64,000 nt of DNA from Pogonophryne albipinna (GCA_028583405.1 CM053249.1:33516808-33580807); one strand, 5' to 3'; shown: positions 45,308 to 59,127, numbered from the stretch's first letter. The notes: generated by a model from the letters alone, not told the origin. A program made the numbers and translations.

Positions 45308-47019
45308 CAGGGGCGTCGCCTGGACCTGGAAACATTCGGGGCTTAGCCCACAGTGGCGGCGCTACAGTCGAATTTTCTACTGCAAGGCTCCCCACACGCA
45401 CATACACAATTGCGCCATCTGGTGTCACAAACGTGTGCCTGCATTAGCTTTGTTACGGCAATGGATTGTGGGAGAATCTCATAGCACGTGAGGATCTCTT
45501 GAGGGTAAGGTGCCTGTATTATCTCGGTGGACAAAATGTATGTTTTTATTTTATAAGGACAATAACGTACTGTTGTGTTTGTTTAGTTTAATGTTAATTG
45601 TTTAATGCTCACAGTCACAGCAACATGTTTTTTGTGTGAAAAACATGTTCTGAGTGATCTGTTGCCGAGGGGACACTACACCGGAGTTACATAAGCAGAG
45701 ATAAAGTGCTATTTTGGGGGGAACTCACCTCCTCTGGGGTCCCCCAGGAAGATTTTTTTTAAATATTTAAGTTAAAAGCATCAATCTTGTGCACTTTGAG
45801 AGCAACATTAAGAGATATGGATACATCTCTCAACACCCATATGTCAAAAAAAATCAAAGAATCAGAATCAGAAACGGGTTTATTATTTAAAAACACTTCA
45901 TTTTCCAATTAAATCATAAACTATGTCAAATTATTAGAAGTTGTTAGTAATCAGATTAAACAGAAAAAAGGGATGGAAGGAGGAAATAATAATCCCTCCT
46001 CACTTGCAGCTTCCCTCCCTCCACTTGCTGCTTTCCCTCATGACTTGCTGTTTCCCTCATCCCTTGCTGTTTGCGGTTTGAAATGATCTCTTTTGCTGGC
46101 CAAACATGCTGGATGGAAAGCAGCAGAGGTGGGACCAAGTCATTGTTTGCAAGTCCGAGTCAAGTCTCAAGTCTTTGCGCTCAAGTCCGAGTCAAGTCTC
46201 AAGTCTTTGCGCTCAAGTCCAAGTCAAGTCTCAAGTCAGGATGGGCAAGTTCAAGTCAAGTCCAAGTCCTAAACTTTGACAAAACGAGTCGTAAACAAGT
46301 CATTATGTGCTTTTCACCAATGTAATGACATCGATCAACAGAATAATACTTAATAATCAAACTGCTCTTTATTAGTCACATTAATAATTTTATAATCCAT
46401 TTTCTCTCTGCTGGTAAAGTAACGTGTTTTTTTCTATTTTAAGAGGGATCAGTAAGGTAAGGCTACCGTGACGGTTTGGATTCAGAAGGAGGTTTAATGT
46501 ATAAGATCCCTGATGTTGAGGTAACCAGAATGTTTTATTTCCACTGTGTACAACATGTTGTAAGGGACCCACAATCTATCTTTATGCAAGGGATAATGTG
46601 CAGCGAGGCGGTCTCTATGGGGAAAAGAACACCTGAATCTAGATCCCTCTGCAGGTGGTACTTTAAGTATATTTTGATGCTAATACTTTTCTACTTTTAC
46701 TTGTAACATTTTGAATGCAGGACTTTTTATTGTACAGGGTTCCTGCAGGTTTCGCCAACTCAAATTTAAGACTTTTTAACACCTTTTTAAGACCACGTTG
46801 AATAGAATTTAAGACCTATTTCATGGCAATAAAGTATGAAGGAAAATTGATATGAAAGAAGAAATACGTCCCATAATCACTTACAAAGTAAATGTATTCA
46901 TGTTCAACATAAGAACAGTGACTGAACATAACAGCATAACAGTACAGAACTGTGTTAGCGTGTTAGACAAAAAGTGTGTATGTGTGTGTGTCTGTGTGTG
47001 CTTGAGTGTGTGTGTGTGT

Positions 47020-47505
<486 letters not shown>

Positions 47506-47934
47506 TCTGAGAGAGAGAGTGACAAGAGCTATATTCAGAGCTCTGCTGCCTTGGCTACACTATTTCATCGTTGCTGTTGTATGCTTGGTGTTTAGCTACG
47601 GTATTTAGCGTCTACAGCACCTCCGCTTTTAGGGTTGACGTAGACCCAAACTTCGCCCGGAGGTCCCCCGGTGTTGTTGCGGGAGCTGCTGCACTAGCTA
47701 ACGCTCCACTAGCTGCTGCTGCACTAGCTAACGCTACATTAGCAAAACAAACGCTAATTTATTTTGCAAAAGGTGCGGCGGGCTTCAAACACGTTCTCTC
47801 CACTGGTTTCAACCAAGCACTAAATTAGATGTTTTCCAACCAAATACACTTGAACTTACACTTCCCCATATTCATTTGTAGGCTAAATAGATTCGAAGAT
47901 AGGCTACATGAGCTGAAGCTTGGTTGCTAGGTTA

Positions 47935-48801
47935 TGTTGGGGTACACAGGACCTAGTCCGTACTCCGCGCAGATCGTTTGGATATGGCCAGAGCAGGGTC
48001 TGGCCCGATGTTCCCGGTGAACCGTTCTTTTCTGGAGAGCAGAGGCAATAGTCTAGAAATAGTCAAACAGTCAAACACCACTGGACTTCGTACTCCGATT
48101 TGGTTCTGATATTACTTTGGTACTTTAATCACAGTTCAGCAAATACATTCAATTTGATACAATACCACAAAGCGCTTTGGGGACTCCTTCTTGAGGTCTC
48201 ACCGTCAGAGTAAGATCCCAGTTAAAGAGAGCCCCGAGTTATAGAAACATCCTGTTCTTTATAGTTTTTGCTGTGAAGCCCCCACCTTTGGTGCTCTCTC
48301 TTGGTGTAATGCTGTGAAGCCCCCACCTTTGGTGCTCTCTCTTGGTGTAATCTGCCTTTGCTGCCCAGACTTCGCTCACAAGACTGTCCTTGGGAAACGT
48401 TGCGCCTGCTTGGTTCTCACAAGACTTTGTGTGAGAACAAATGAGTTCTGCAACCTTGTTGCATTTCAGTTTGGACAGAACAGAATGCATCTGTTCTTAA
48501 TCTGGTTGACTCATCGTTGTTGTTGCACACAGTATTCACACAGTATATTTCCACTGAGGCTTTCTCAATGATTGCAGCATTATATTTTAGCTTGTTTTAC
48601 TATATCTTTACTTCTGTTACTTTTGCCTTATCAATAAACCATCAGTTACTAGCTGGGTGTTCTCCAATAAGGGGCCGGGGGAAACAAAGTTAGTGATTAC
48701 TGGTTCCATGTTGATTTAAATAAATACAAATTGTTGGGGGGAACTGAAAGGCTATTACCGTACTGGTTACTTTGCAGCCCGGACATTTCCCCCAAAACAC
48801 A
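47935..48801 (+). mobile_element. possible LTR
   Basis: Starts TGTTGGGGTACACAGG and ends CCCCCAAAACA, with TATCAATAAACC near 48630 as a polyadenylation-type signal. No flanking duplication was found, so this is tentative. Confidence 0.3.
48270..48351. repeat. 41 bp tandem duplication
   Basis: Two identical units beginning GCTGTGAAGCCCCCACC at 48270 and 48311. Identity of the copies implies a recent duplication. Confidence 0.95.
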
Positions 48802-51282
48802 TTTAGACGCTATCGCAACACAGAAGTACCTTTCAAATCCGATAATTTTTAAGACCTTCTAAATCATATTTAAGACCTTTTTAAGAACTTAAATTCAGAT
48901 TATCAAATTTAAGACTTTTTAAGACTTGTTAAGACCCCGTGGGAACCCTGATTGTAACTTTTTTAATTGTCTGAACTTCTCCCACCTCTGACAATAAATC
49001 CTGAGTGGTTACCAAAAAAAAAACCTGCTCTGAAGGTTATTTTCATTTTACAAATCCTGCACTCAGCTTTGCTTTCTCCAATATCATTGAAAAGCAGCCA
49101 GATGCTGCTTATTTTTTCGGTTTTCGCTCATTTCTTGACTTTTTCCGACGCGCTTGCATTTAAATCCGGCTCCCCGTCTTCCCGTCGCTCTGTGCAGCTG
49201 GCCTGTACCACTACACATGCTGTGCCCCCCACCCTTCTTTCACATAATGGTATGATCCTAGTGTGTCCTCGCATATGATTGGCCGCATGGTGGCCCAGCT
49301 AAATAAAGAGCCGCCCCTGCCTGCAAGGATTCTCAGCAAGAGTAGGAGCGGCTGAAGATTCTGCTTTCCCTGACGGGAGTCTGCTCTTCTAACGGCAGCT
49401 CGCGATCGGCGTGTTGGAGACCTCTGAATTAAAGTATCAAGTCACCTCAAGTCAGAAGGCTCAAGTCCAAGTCAAGTCCCGAGTCATTGGTGTTCAAGTC
49501 CAAGTCGAGTCGCAAGTGTTTTGTGATGTTGTCAAGTCGAGTCTCAAGTCATCAAAATTTGTGTCCAAGTCATGTGACTCGAGTCCACACCTCTGGAAAG
49601 CAGTGGTGTCTCACTTGCCTTGGCCCTGTATCTGCAGTCCCTAAATCAGTCATGTTACCCATTAACTCTTGTCTGTTCTGGTGTTCCTGTTCATTGTTGT
49701 CTCCATTGTCGTTCTTGTCTGTTGTATCTCCTTCTTGTGTGTCCTGTTCTCCTTTCTTCATCCTCTACTCTGTTTGGCTCATCTGTGATGACTGTGGGTA
49801 AACACAAACAAGTATGTAAGTCAATCAGTTTCCAGCTCTGTCAAATAAATGAATTTCAAGATACACAAATGTGTCTTCATTAAAATGAGTGTCACCACAC
49901 TGTCACAAAATGTAATACTAACCAATTGAAAATAGTTACATTTACATTGGAAACCTCTTGTAGATATCACTGTTAAGAGTAGTTATCTGCCAATAGGACA
50001 GAATCATTCCTATACAAATGCAGTTTGAGTAATTCACTTAATATATTCACTTAATACTCTAATATAGTCATTTTCACTTAATACTCTAATATAGTCATCT
50101 TTCTGCATTCAAAACTAAGGAAAGCTGTACAATTTGACATGATAATGAGGAAAAAAGGCCTCCGACAATGCAGATCATTTTTTGATCATATCAATTTTAA
50201 GATGGGGGTCAAGGCTTAATATTTGGGAACATAGTGTCCCTTGACCCCTTTCAGGAGCCCCACTGGATTAGCTTTGATCTGAAATATTTGTATAAAAAAC
50301 TTGTTAGCTGGCTGTCCATCTCATAATGTATTGTTCACATAGAAACTAGCTGTCAATAGGAAATATCAATCAGAAGAATTATAATTTCATGCAAAAATCT
50401 GTCACAAAAAGAGGTTGTACATTTAAATTCAGGTATTGTTATGGCAACGTCAGTGGCCAAACAGCCACATTTACTGCTGAAAATATGTTCAAACATGCTG
50501 TGACACGCAGTGGCAACTATGCCACCATTTCAGCTGACTTTTCCTCGGAAATACCGTCACATAACATCCATATATTTCAGTGCTAGGTTGATGCTTAGCT
50601 AAGCTAACTATGAAACACTTTAACTGACAGGACTCCGGATCAACTGTGTAATGTAAGGTAGCTTCTAGCTTCATGTCGAACACTGACAGTAAGTCAACAT
50701 TTCCCAGAGAGCTTTCTTTGAAATCATCAGGTAACGCTAAAAAACACAACATTTAGATTGTATGACTAAGTGTTTATTTAATATATCTGGCTAGCTATAG
50801 CTACTTGCTAACGGTTTAGCTTACCCGCGCGATTCAAAGTAACGTCAACGTAGCTATAATTTATGCTTTGCTTACATGTTTGCATAACTTGTAAGTTTAC
50901 TGACATTTACATACCTTGTTCACCTGGCTCAGGTGGTGGCTCTGGGGTTGTTGTGTGAGCCACCACTTGAGAATTGCCGTCTGTTTTATAAAAAAAATGT
51001 CGAATGTCCATCTTCTTCAGAAACTCAGCGTCCGCGGCTGACAGTTTAAAGTTTAAACACTGTCACAGAGGAGAGGTACGTACCTGTCAGCCAGTAAAAC
51101 ACGTTTATTTCCATGCAACTCTCTGATTGGTCTGGTGGCTCTGTTGCATTCACTGAACACGAGAAATTACATTTATGCCGTCCTCTAGGTAAAGTACGGT
51201 TAATGTATTATATTATTGAGGGAGAATTTGTCCGGGGCTAAAGCCCCGGATGCCTACCCCAGGCGACGCCCATGTCTCTGAT

Positions 51283-51312
51283 CATGTCATTTTCTGTGGT
51301 ATAAAATTCCAA
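51283..51312 (-). pseudogene. gag remnant beyond the hAT insertion
   Basis: The minus strand reads TTENDMIRDKIVF into 45307 once the hAT at 45308-51274 and one copy of its duplication are removed. This short piece shows that the hAT landed inside gag. It breaks off at 51312. Confidence 0.75.
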
Positions 51313-51750
51313 CCCAGTCTCACGGCATTTCGTGTTATAGTCACGACATTTAATCTTTTGATTCGTGTTCACCATCACGATTTTCCCCTTTTTTTCGTGT
51401 CACACAGAACGATTTTAAAAGCAATGTATTTCTATTGGTTGTATGTTTCGTGCCTGCAGCACGTATTTTTGTCCGTTCGGGTCTTGGAAGACCGGAAGCT
51501 GTGGGGTTCATAAAAACATGTTCTTACTCAATATGAAGCCACGATTATTGTTTTTATTTTAAATCGTATAATGTCGGACTTTTTTTGTCGTCTGTGAGGA
51601 AAATAAATGGGGCTCAGAGCCTCAGAATACTGACATCTGTATTTTTTAATATCTTTTTTTCCTTCTAATTTGTTATTCTTTTCTAAATAACACATTGTTA
51701 TTTACTCACCAATAACACACAATTATCCTTGTTTATAACTGTAATGGAAC
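51313..51750 (+). repeat. dispersed repeat, 'AACCCAGTCTCACGGC' family
   Basis: Begins near 51313 and truncates the Gypsy gag. Its right part (51530-51740) matches 53990-54215 inverted, including TCGTATAATGTCGGACTTTT. Non-coding, likely a DNA transposon derivative. Confidence 0.65.
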
Positions 51751-53436
51751 GCCCCCCCAGAACTACACATTCTGGTTATTGTGTTTCGCAAAATGTTCTA
51801 TGGGACGTCTCTACTGAACGTTTTCGTTTTTCCCACAATTAGAATTTGCCAGTATTAAACACATTGGTGTTATCAAATGTAAAACATATAATTAATAAAT
51901 GGGTAAAAATCGCTTGTGTCCATAATGCACAGGATTAATATATACCCACATGACAGCTCATCGTTACTTTGTAATTCTACTCCACTACAATTCAGAGGTT
52001 AACCTGGTATTTTTACTCCACTACACTTATTTGAGTTACTTTGCAGATTCTGATTAATGATGTGAAATATAAACAACCCTTAAATCAGACTTTAGTTACA
52101 CCTGAGTAAAATTCAGGGAAGGTGATTGTCAAGTGCCAACAATCAGGAGAGATATTTGGAAGTTGGTGCTTGAAAAGACTAAACATTTATCTGCAATTGA
52201 CATGAATGAAAACGAGTAATAAAGTATATTCATTACTCGTTATTCTCTACTAATAGTTAATTAAAGACTGTATAATGGCTATTTTGCACATCCCTTTCAA
52301 GATTTCAAGATTTTCTAAGGTTTATTGACATATCATATACACAACTATGGTGTAGTTATGCAATGAATGAAAATCTTGGGTCGCAGCTGAGGTTCCTCAA
52401 CAGTGCATTACAAGACATCTATCAATATGTGTGTACCTCCACCATTAAACTGTCATATTCTGCACATTTCTTATACTATCTACATACATAAGAGTATAAT
52501 TCATATGTGTAATATCAGTTAAAATAAGTGCTTCAACATAGTTAACATTGCAGGAAAGCAATATATTAGACGTTAAGTACTTTGTCAGGCTTAATATTTA
52601 TCTTTTGATACCCCCAAAGCTTTTTTCTTATTTAAAAGAAGACCTTAATCTAAGTATTATTTAATGTTTAAATAAAGGTTAATTCGTTTTTCTGTTTTGC
52701 ACCTCCTCCTATTAATATCTTTGTACATCCTGCACTAAACTGTTTTATTGTAGAGATCACTTATAGTATCTTCTTGATTTTTTACATTCTATATTTCTAT
52801 CATTGATCTTCTACTTTCCCCCTATGAAAGTATGTACTCTTAATAATTTTACAGCATATTGCTATATTATTTCAGACTCAGTATTTACATTCTTATATTC
52901 AAAGAAAATCAGTAATATCTTTAAAAACTACAAGTCCTTTTATATCAGCTGTGCACCGTTATGGTGTAAATATAACCTATCTACGAATTAGATCAAATGT
53001 AAAAGTCAGCTGAATTAGTGTTGATACTGCAAGGAGACGTATTGTGTGAATAGAAATTGAAGATGTTGTTTAATTGCTGATATATTTATGATCCACATCA
53101 AGTATTCAGTTTCGGCGGCATTTCTTCCAGTTTTTCCAAAGGTCTTCTCATCAGGGCTCTATAAATAAAGAACTACGGCAGATCTGTAATATGTAATGCT
53201 GCCGAACCGTGTATTACAATGCCGTTATGTGATGACTTTCAAAGAGAAAAGCAAAAACACTCAGAATAAAGTATTATTTTCTTTTAAAAAAAAGTTTTTG
53301 GGATTTGATATGGCATGAACACCATATCCCTACATGCATTGCGGCTAAAACATCCAATCAGCGAGCTTAAACCATAGCTGAGGATCTTGGGTAATCAGTT
53401 CAGTGGCTGTGTATCGCAATGATGCTCGAAATGTCC
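51751..53436. other. AT-rich, no gene
   Basis: A degenerate retroposon-tail-like stretch lies near 52295-52420 (TCAAGATTTTCTAAGG...CCTCAACAGTGCATTACA). Nothing else is recognised. Confidence 0.4.
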
Positions 53437-53444
53437 CTTATAGG

Positions 53445-53902
53445 CAGGGCTGCACATAACTGGTGCGCAGGTGCGCATGCGCACCCTCCGCCAAAAAAGA
53501 GCACTGAATCATTTGAAAAAAGGCGCATTTGCGCACCAACATTGAGAGAGAGAGAGAGAGACAGAGAGAGAGAGATATATATTTGCGAGTTGCATAAGAA
53601 CTGGTAAGATAGCAGAGTATATAATTCTCGAGCTATTTAGGTTTAATTGTTTTAATCCGTCCACGAGCACGACGGCATCTGCGATCCCTCGCTCTACCCC
53701 TCGCTATCGCGTGAAGGGTCTGCTTTATGCGCTCCGCACAGTAACCCTGCTGCGTGCTCACTAGCACACCTTCCCCCGTTCATAAAGTCAAGTAGCCTAC
53801 CCCTCAAAAGGTCCGTTTTTTTTCATTTTAAGGATGCGCACCAAGCAACATCTACAGGTGCTCCTTTGAGAACCAGGGCAAAAAAGTTATGTGCACCCCT
53901 GC
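53445..53902. mobile_element. hAT MITE
   Basis: 458 bp, perfect 8 bp duplication CTTATAGG (53437-53444, 53903-53910). Ends CAGGGCTGCACATAACTGG and (inverted) CAGGGGTGCACATAAC. GTGCGCA words and a (GA)n tract (53543-53570) inside. Confidence 0.92.
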
Positions 53903-53949
53903 TTATAGGCCTACATCTGTTTCCGGTAATTTTATTTTGAAGTTCAGTT

Positions 53950-54425
53950 CCTGACGGACGCCGAAAAAACCCGAGATTATGGAATTAAACAAATAAATAA
54001 AAGCAAGGATAATTGTGTGTTATTGGTGAGTAAATAACAATGTGTTATTTAGAAAAGAATAACAAATTAGATGGAAAAAAAGATTTTTCAAAATGCAGAT
54101 TTCAGTATTCTGAAGCTCTGAGCTCCATTTCTTTCCCTCACAGACGACAAAAAAAGTCCGACATTATACGATTTAAAATAAAAACAATAATCGTGGCTTG
54201 ATTTTGAGTAAGAACATGTTTTTTCTTCAAAAATGACCAGTGGGGTCACTGCTTTATGTCGTAGAACAAAACGTGATTTATCTCTTAAATTTGTGTCAAC
54301 CACAGACCTTATTTCGAGCTATTTTCCAAAACCCTATGGAGAAAATGCATTGCTTTTTGACGAAGGAACCGGAAGTGCTAAAAATGCTAACTTACTTCCG
54401 GGTTTTACGACGCGTCACTGCGGTT
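53950..54425 (-). repeat. inverted copy of the 51313 repeat family plus extension
   Basis: 53990-54215 matches 51530-51740 inverted. The extension 54235-54425 (ACGTGATTTATCTC, ACCGGAAGT) matches 61262-61480 inverted. So one longer family explains three loci. Confidence 0.7.
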
Positions 54426-54530
54426 CTCTATTGTGTCAGGTGCGCGTGACCTGCTCCGCTGCGCGTGCATCATTTCCAAAGTGCTTCCACAGCAGTGACA
54501 CACATCTGTGGATAATCAATTATACGAAAA

Positions 54531-54815
54531 TTGTTAAAGCAACCATCACTAAACGCCAGCAACACTGCATCTACTGCAGACAGTAGCAACAGGTCAGATG
54601 GGGACGTCACGTTACCCTCCGTTGTGGACACTAGCTTACTCCCGCCTGACTCGCCCCCAGAGCAGCAGTCTTTGTCGCCCGAAACACTGCCGCCCCTCTG
54701 CGGCCCGCAGGTGCCAGGATACCACGGCAAAACAGAGCCTGCCCAGGTATATCTAAACAAGTACCCGCCTGTACAGTGGGGTTAGGCGGTCATTTTGCAG
54801 CTCGTGGTATACAAA
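54531..54815 (+). pseudogene. hAT (TTF-finger type) transposase N-terminal fragment
   Basis: Open stretch with LPPDSPPEQQSLSP, then CGPQVPGYHGKTEPAQVYLN, the proline-rich lead-in and first strand of the TTF-type finger of ZMYM1-like hAT transposases. It breaks off after VQWG. The same DNA, inverted, is at 59697-59870. Confidence 0.6.
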
Positions 54816-55865
54816 TAGACAATGGCTAGAATATTCATGTGAAATAGATTAATACTCTGCCATGCCTGTAGAAATGTTGGGTCAAAAACAATGCATACAA
54901 TTGCACAGATGCCTTCAACACGAATGGCTACAAAAATATCTCATATCCCAAGTTTATCAACGAGCTGATGTTGCAGCTGAAATGTTCTCCAGGTCACAAA
55001 GTCAACCTCACATGATGATGTGATACCAGTTTTCAAGCACAGTAAATATTCTCTTCCCAGAGTATATGATGGGACCAAAGTGATGATTTAGTACATGGTT
55101 TTCATAATACTTTTGCTTTTCAATGTTTGCCATTTCAAACCATGAGCTGGTTCAAATAATATGTGCCTTGATTTACAATATGTTCTCATTTGTTTTATCA
55201 GTACAGCTTTGAAGCTTTTGTGCTTTTCTTTGCCACAGTCCACTTTGGACTATATGAAACATTTCAGGATTGCACTTTTAACTCACTTGAAATGTTCTCA
55301 CTTGCTTGGTTTCAAAACATAACAAAGCCATAATCTGTTCATTGGGGACCATCAATGCTATTTTTCATTGCTGTTGCCGGCCACTATTGCTCATGTAAAC
55401 CTACTACTGCTGCGCCCCCTGTAATCTCAGAGGCACCCCGAGTCATTTTGTTCTGGAACCGGGCCTGCACATGGCCATATACTAAACACACTACAGAGCC
55501 CATTCCGTGTCCTGTTATTGTTTACTTCCTCTCTGCCTTCTTCTGGTGATTTATCTGACGTCCAGCGCTCCGTCTTTTAACCTCTTTTCCTTTCTCTTTC
55601 TTGATCCTCCTTAGCAACCTTCATTATAGTCCTTGACAGTGGTCTGTACTACTGTATTAACAACGTGTCACATGTTAAGAATTTACAATCAGAATCGAGT
55701 ATTCAACTAAGCCGTGTCATACAAGTTGTTAGTAGCCTTAAGGGCCTACACAGTTGTTATGTTATACCACATTGCCCTTCACTGGAGGTATAATTAGCTG
55801 CACTAAACTACATTTTAGCATTTAAAATACCTAGCCATTCTTTTGCGGTTATTTTGGTGAAAGTA
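54816..55865. other. no recognised feature
   Basis: About 1 kb with no frame, repeat end or motif that I can name. Confidence 0.4.
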
Positions 55866-56109
55866 ACTATAGGTTACTTACGTAACCCCAGTTCTCAGAG
55901 TAACATGAAGTGAGATGTCTCACTATGGGATGCGCCTCAACGCGTATGCAAACAGCAGCATCAATCTCATTACGCCAATCCTGATTGGCTGGTGATCTTG
56001 ACGTCTACGTCAGGGAATCCACCCACCCTTTAAGTAGCTTGCGCTACGTCGCAGCGTCATTAAAAAAAAGCACCGCTTCTCGCTTCGCCTTAGCAAGAAG
56101 GGCCGTCTG

Positions 56110-56210
56110 GTGAGACATCTCACTTCATGTTACTCTGAGAACTGGGGTTACGTAAGTAACCTATAGTTCTCATTCATAACACTCCGTTTGATGTCTCACA
56201 ATGGATATTG
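56110..56210. repeat. DIRS internal complementary region
   Basis: 56110-56167 is the exact reverse complement of 55866-55923 (58 bp, no mismatch). 56165-56200 (TCTCATTCATAACACTCCG) matches, inverted, the right end of the element at 60203-60240. So the region joins complements of both termini, as the DIRS replication model requires for circle formation. Confidence 0.93.
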
Positions 56211-56265
56211 AAACTCCCGTATTGCTAGACATGCTTATCTCGAAAATCACCAAAACAACCAGAAC

Positions 56266-57345
56266 TTAACAGGTAGAACCCTGTCTCAACACGGGGCCCA
56301 GCACTGCGCGGGCCACACTTGGAGCAGAGACATCTAGCCTGTAAAAGCGGACAAAAGTGAGCGGTGAGGACCAGCTCGCTGCTGCACCAATGTCTTGGAT
56401 GGAAACACCCTTGAACAAAGCCCAGGATGTAGCCAGTCCACGAGTAGAATGAGCATGCAGGCCCGTTGGTGCCTGCAAACCCTGACTCGTATAAGCCAGA
56501 GCAATCACTTCCACAATCCAGTGGGAGAGCCGTTGCCTGGTAACGGGCTTGCCCTTATGAGGGTTAGCCCAGGATACAAAGAGTTGGTCATTGCATCGAA
56601 ACTCTCTTGACCTGTCCATATAGGTGCGTAAAGCACGGACTGGGCACAGCAAATTCGGCCGCTGTTCCTCAGAGGAACACAGTGGCGGAGGAAATGCCTC
56701 TATGTTAATGGGGGTACATGAGCCAACCACCTTAGGTACAAAGGCAGGGTTGGGCTTCAGCAACACTCTCGTTTGCCCCGGGGCAAACTGAGTGCATGAA
56801 GGATGTACAGAGAGCGCATGAATGTCACTGACTCGCTTGGCAGATGCCAGAGCCAGTAACAACACTGTCTTCAGTGACAGGTGTTTCATATCAGCTTCTT
56901 CCAGGGGTTCAAATGGAGGTCGAGTGAGCCCATCTAAAACCACTGCCAAGTCCCATAAGGGCACCAGTGACCTAGAAACAGGGAGGAGACTGCGAGCCCC
57001 TTTCATAAAACGGCAGACCAAGGGATGTTGGCTAGCCGTCTTTCCCTCAAAGCCCACAAGGCATGCAGCAATAGCAGCCAGATACACTTTGATCGTAGAG
57101 AAAGCTCTGTGTTTATCAATCAGGTCCTGTAGAAATGATAGAATCACCCCGACAGGACATTGAAAAGAGATGTGTCCTTTTTGAAGGCACCACTCCTCAA
57201 ACACCCTCCACTTACAGTCATAGAGGGACCTGGTGGAGGAAGCTCTTGCACTCTGAATAGTGTTTATCACCTTCTGAGGGAGTCCCACTGTATTCGGGTT
57301 ATACCACTCACGGGCCAGGCCCATAGTGCCAAGCGCTCTGGGTGA
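56266..57345 (-). CDS. DIRS tyrosine recombinase
   Basis: The C-terminal 350 or so codons of a 520-codon open frame that starts at 57828. It holds an N-terminal SAM-like region (STRSLYDCKWRVFEEWC), then the catalytic set in order: Arg in ASAKRVSDIHAL (about residue 330), H-x-x-R in HAHSTRG (about 460-463) and Tyr in FVRFYRLDV (about 496). All the catalytic residues I can check are present. The enzyme is expected to integrate the circular cDNA. The beginning of the same open frame overlaps the RNase H/linker region, so the true start is unclear. Confidence 0.92.
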   Translation of the reverse strand, partial: SPRALGTMGLAREWYNPNTVGLPQKVINTIQSARASSTRSLYDCKWRVFEEWCLQKGHISFQCPVGVILSFLQDLIDKHRAFSTIKVYLAAIAACLVGFEGKTASQHPLVCRFMKGARSLLPVSRSLVPLWDLAVVLDGLTRPPFEPLEEADMKHLSLKTVLLLALASAKRVSDIHALSVHPSCTQFAPGQTRVLLKPNPAFVPKVVGSCTPINIEAFPPPLCSSEEQRPNLLCPVRALRTYMDRSREFRCNDQLFVSWANPHKGKPVTRQRLSHWIVEVIALAYTSQGLQAPTGLHAHSTRGLATSWALFKGVSIQDIGAAASWSSPLTFVRFYRLDVSAPSVARAVLGPVLRQGSTC

Positions 57346-57959
57346 AAAATCGTCCCCCCCCGCCTGAGACAGTATGTCCCTGCGTAGCGGGAGCTGCCAC
57401 GGCTGCCTGCACAGCAGCTGATATATCTCCGCCAGCCAGTACATTGCAGGCCAGTGTGAAGCTATTAGGATCAGTGTGTGGCGTTGTTCTCTCACTCTGG
57501 CCAGAGTTGGGGGTATCAGAGCCAGGGGTGGGAACGCGTACAGAAGGACCGGAGGCCAAGCGCGAGCGCGTCCACGCCTAACGGTGCGTTTAAATCGCGC
57601 ATTGAAAATAACAGCTGACATTGAGCGTTTTCTTTTGATGCGAACAGATCCACCGCGGCCCGGCCGTAACGCACCCACAGCTGACTCACAATTATTGGAT
57701 GTAGAGTCCAGTCTGCATATAGTGGTGCACCTCTGGACAGCAGATCTGCCCCGAGGTTCATCACTCCTGGTACGTGCGTCGCTCTCAGAGAGAGGAGACG
57801 TCCGCAGCTCCATAAGATCAGTTTGCATGCCAGCATGTGTAACTGGAGAGAACGCAAACCCCCTTGGCGGTTTATATACGATATTGTGGTTGTGTTGTCT
57901 GTCCTCACGAGGACATGATGTCCTCTGAGAAAAGGCAGAAAGCGTTTCAGGGTGAGGAA
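57346..57959 (-). pseudogene. DIRS RNase H C-terminal part
   Basis: From 57959: LTLKRFLPFLRGHHVLVRTD, then SYINRQGG, then THVPGVMNLGADLLSRG, the DIRS RNase H signature, and VDLFASKENAQC downstream. A frameshift near 57555 moves the continuation (VLLYAFPPLALIPPTLARV) into the recombinase frame. The hAT at 57960 splits the domain after LLAVFLT. Confidence 0.88.
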
Positions 57960-59094
57960 CAGTGGCGGCGCTAGGGGGTGGCTACTTGGGCTCAAGCCCC
58001 GGATGTTTTCTGAAAAGCCCCGGATGTTTCACTTAAAAAAAAAAAAGTTTTTTGAAAACGTCTCGGGAGTAATGTGCAGTACCGGAGTCCACCAGAGAGG
58101 CATCTGCTGCGGGACATTAGCCTGCGTACTGCGTAGCCTGCCCTGAAGTAGAAGTGATCCTTCCTAGTGCCTGACGAGTTTTAAGCTAATAGCCTATACA
58201 GTTATGGATATTAGAAAGTTATTGTCATTGAAGCAGGCGCCACAAGCTGCTGCAGCAGCAGTAGTATCAGCAGCTGACAACAATGTCATCACCAGCAGTG
58301 AATAAATGGATGATGTTTCAGGTTTGTGAATCTAATGGTGATATCTGCACTCTGGCTGACTGAGTAAGAAGTGAAAAAGAGTGATGTGACGTTAATGTTA
58401 TAGCTAGTAAACATGGAGTAACCACACTAAGTATACCCTTATGTTAGTATGTATACAGAACATGACTACAAATTATCCTAAGATGTAACGTTAACCCTTC
58501 ATACCTCAGTCTACTTTTAAGACACTAAAATAACGTATTCCATTTTTTATTTTGTTTTCGCGCGTGGAATTATACCGGCTCTCGTTTCAGTACACATAAC
58601 ACGGAACTGACAGGCAACCCTCTGAATCAGACTCCGATTGGCTGTGACTGCATCCACTCAGAGTGTCCGATTCAGAAACGTGACTCTTACACATTTTTTA
58701 CGTCACAAAAAAAGATGGTGGATGAGAATAGATCTATAAAACGATAAGCAATGCGCCAGAATCAAGGTGAGACTATCCGCATCCTTTAAAACTCTACGCA
58801 CATTCGTTTCACCTTAATAAGTAAACGACTGTTTGAGTGAGTTATGGCATTAGTTTGCTTCATTAAAGGGTGTTAATGAGTGTTCTCCAGTGCCTTTTGT
58901 CCGCTTTAAGGTGTTTATTAAGGTAGGGTTAATGTTGCTCTCAAAGTGCACCAGATTGATGCTTTCAACTTCAATATTTTAAAAAAATCTTCCCGGGGGA
59001 GCATGCCCCCGGACTCCCCGAGAGGAGGCGACGACCCCCCTAAAGGATTGTTCGGTCCACCCCCCACTTATAAAAAATAGCACTGTACCCCTGC

Positions 59095-59127
<33 letters not shown>

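Noticed and set aside
56822..57928. Plus-strand frames of 113-150 codons
   Set aside because: Antisense to the DIRS recombinase and RNase H; amino-acid composition without motifs.
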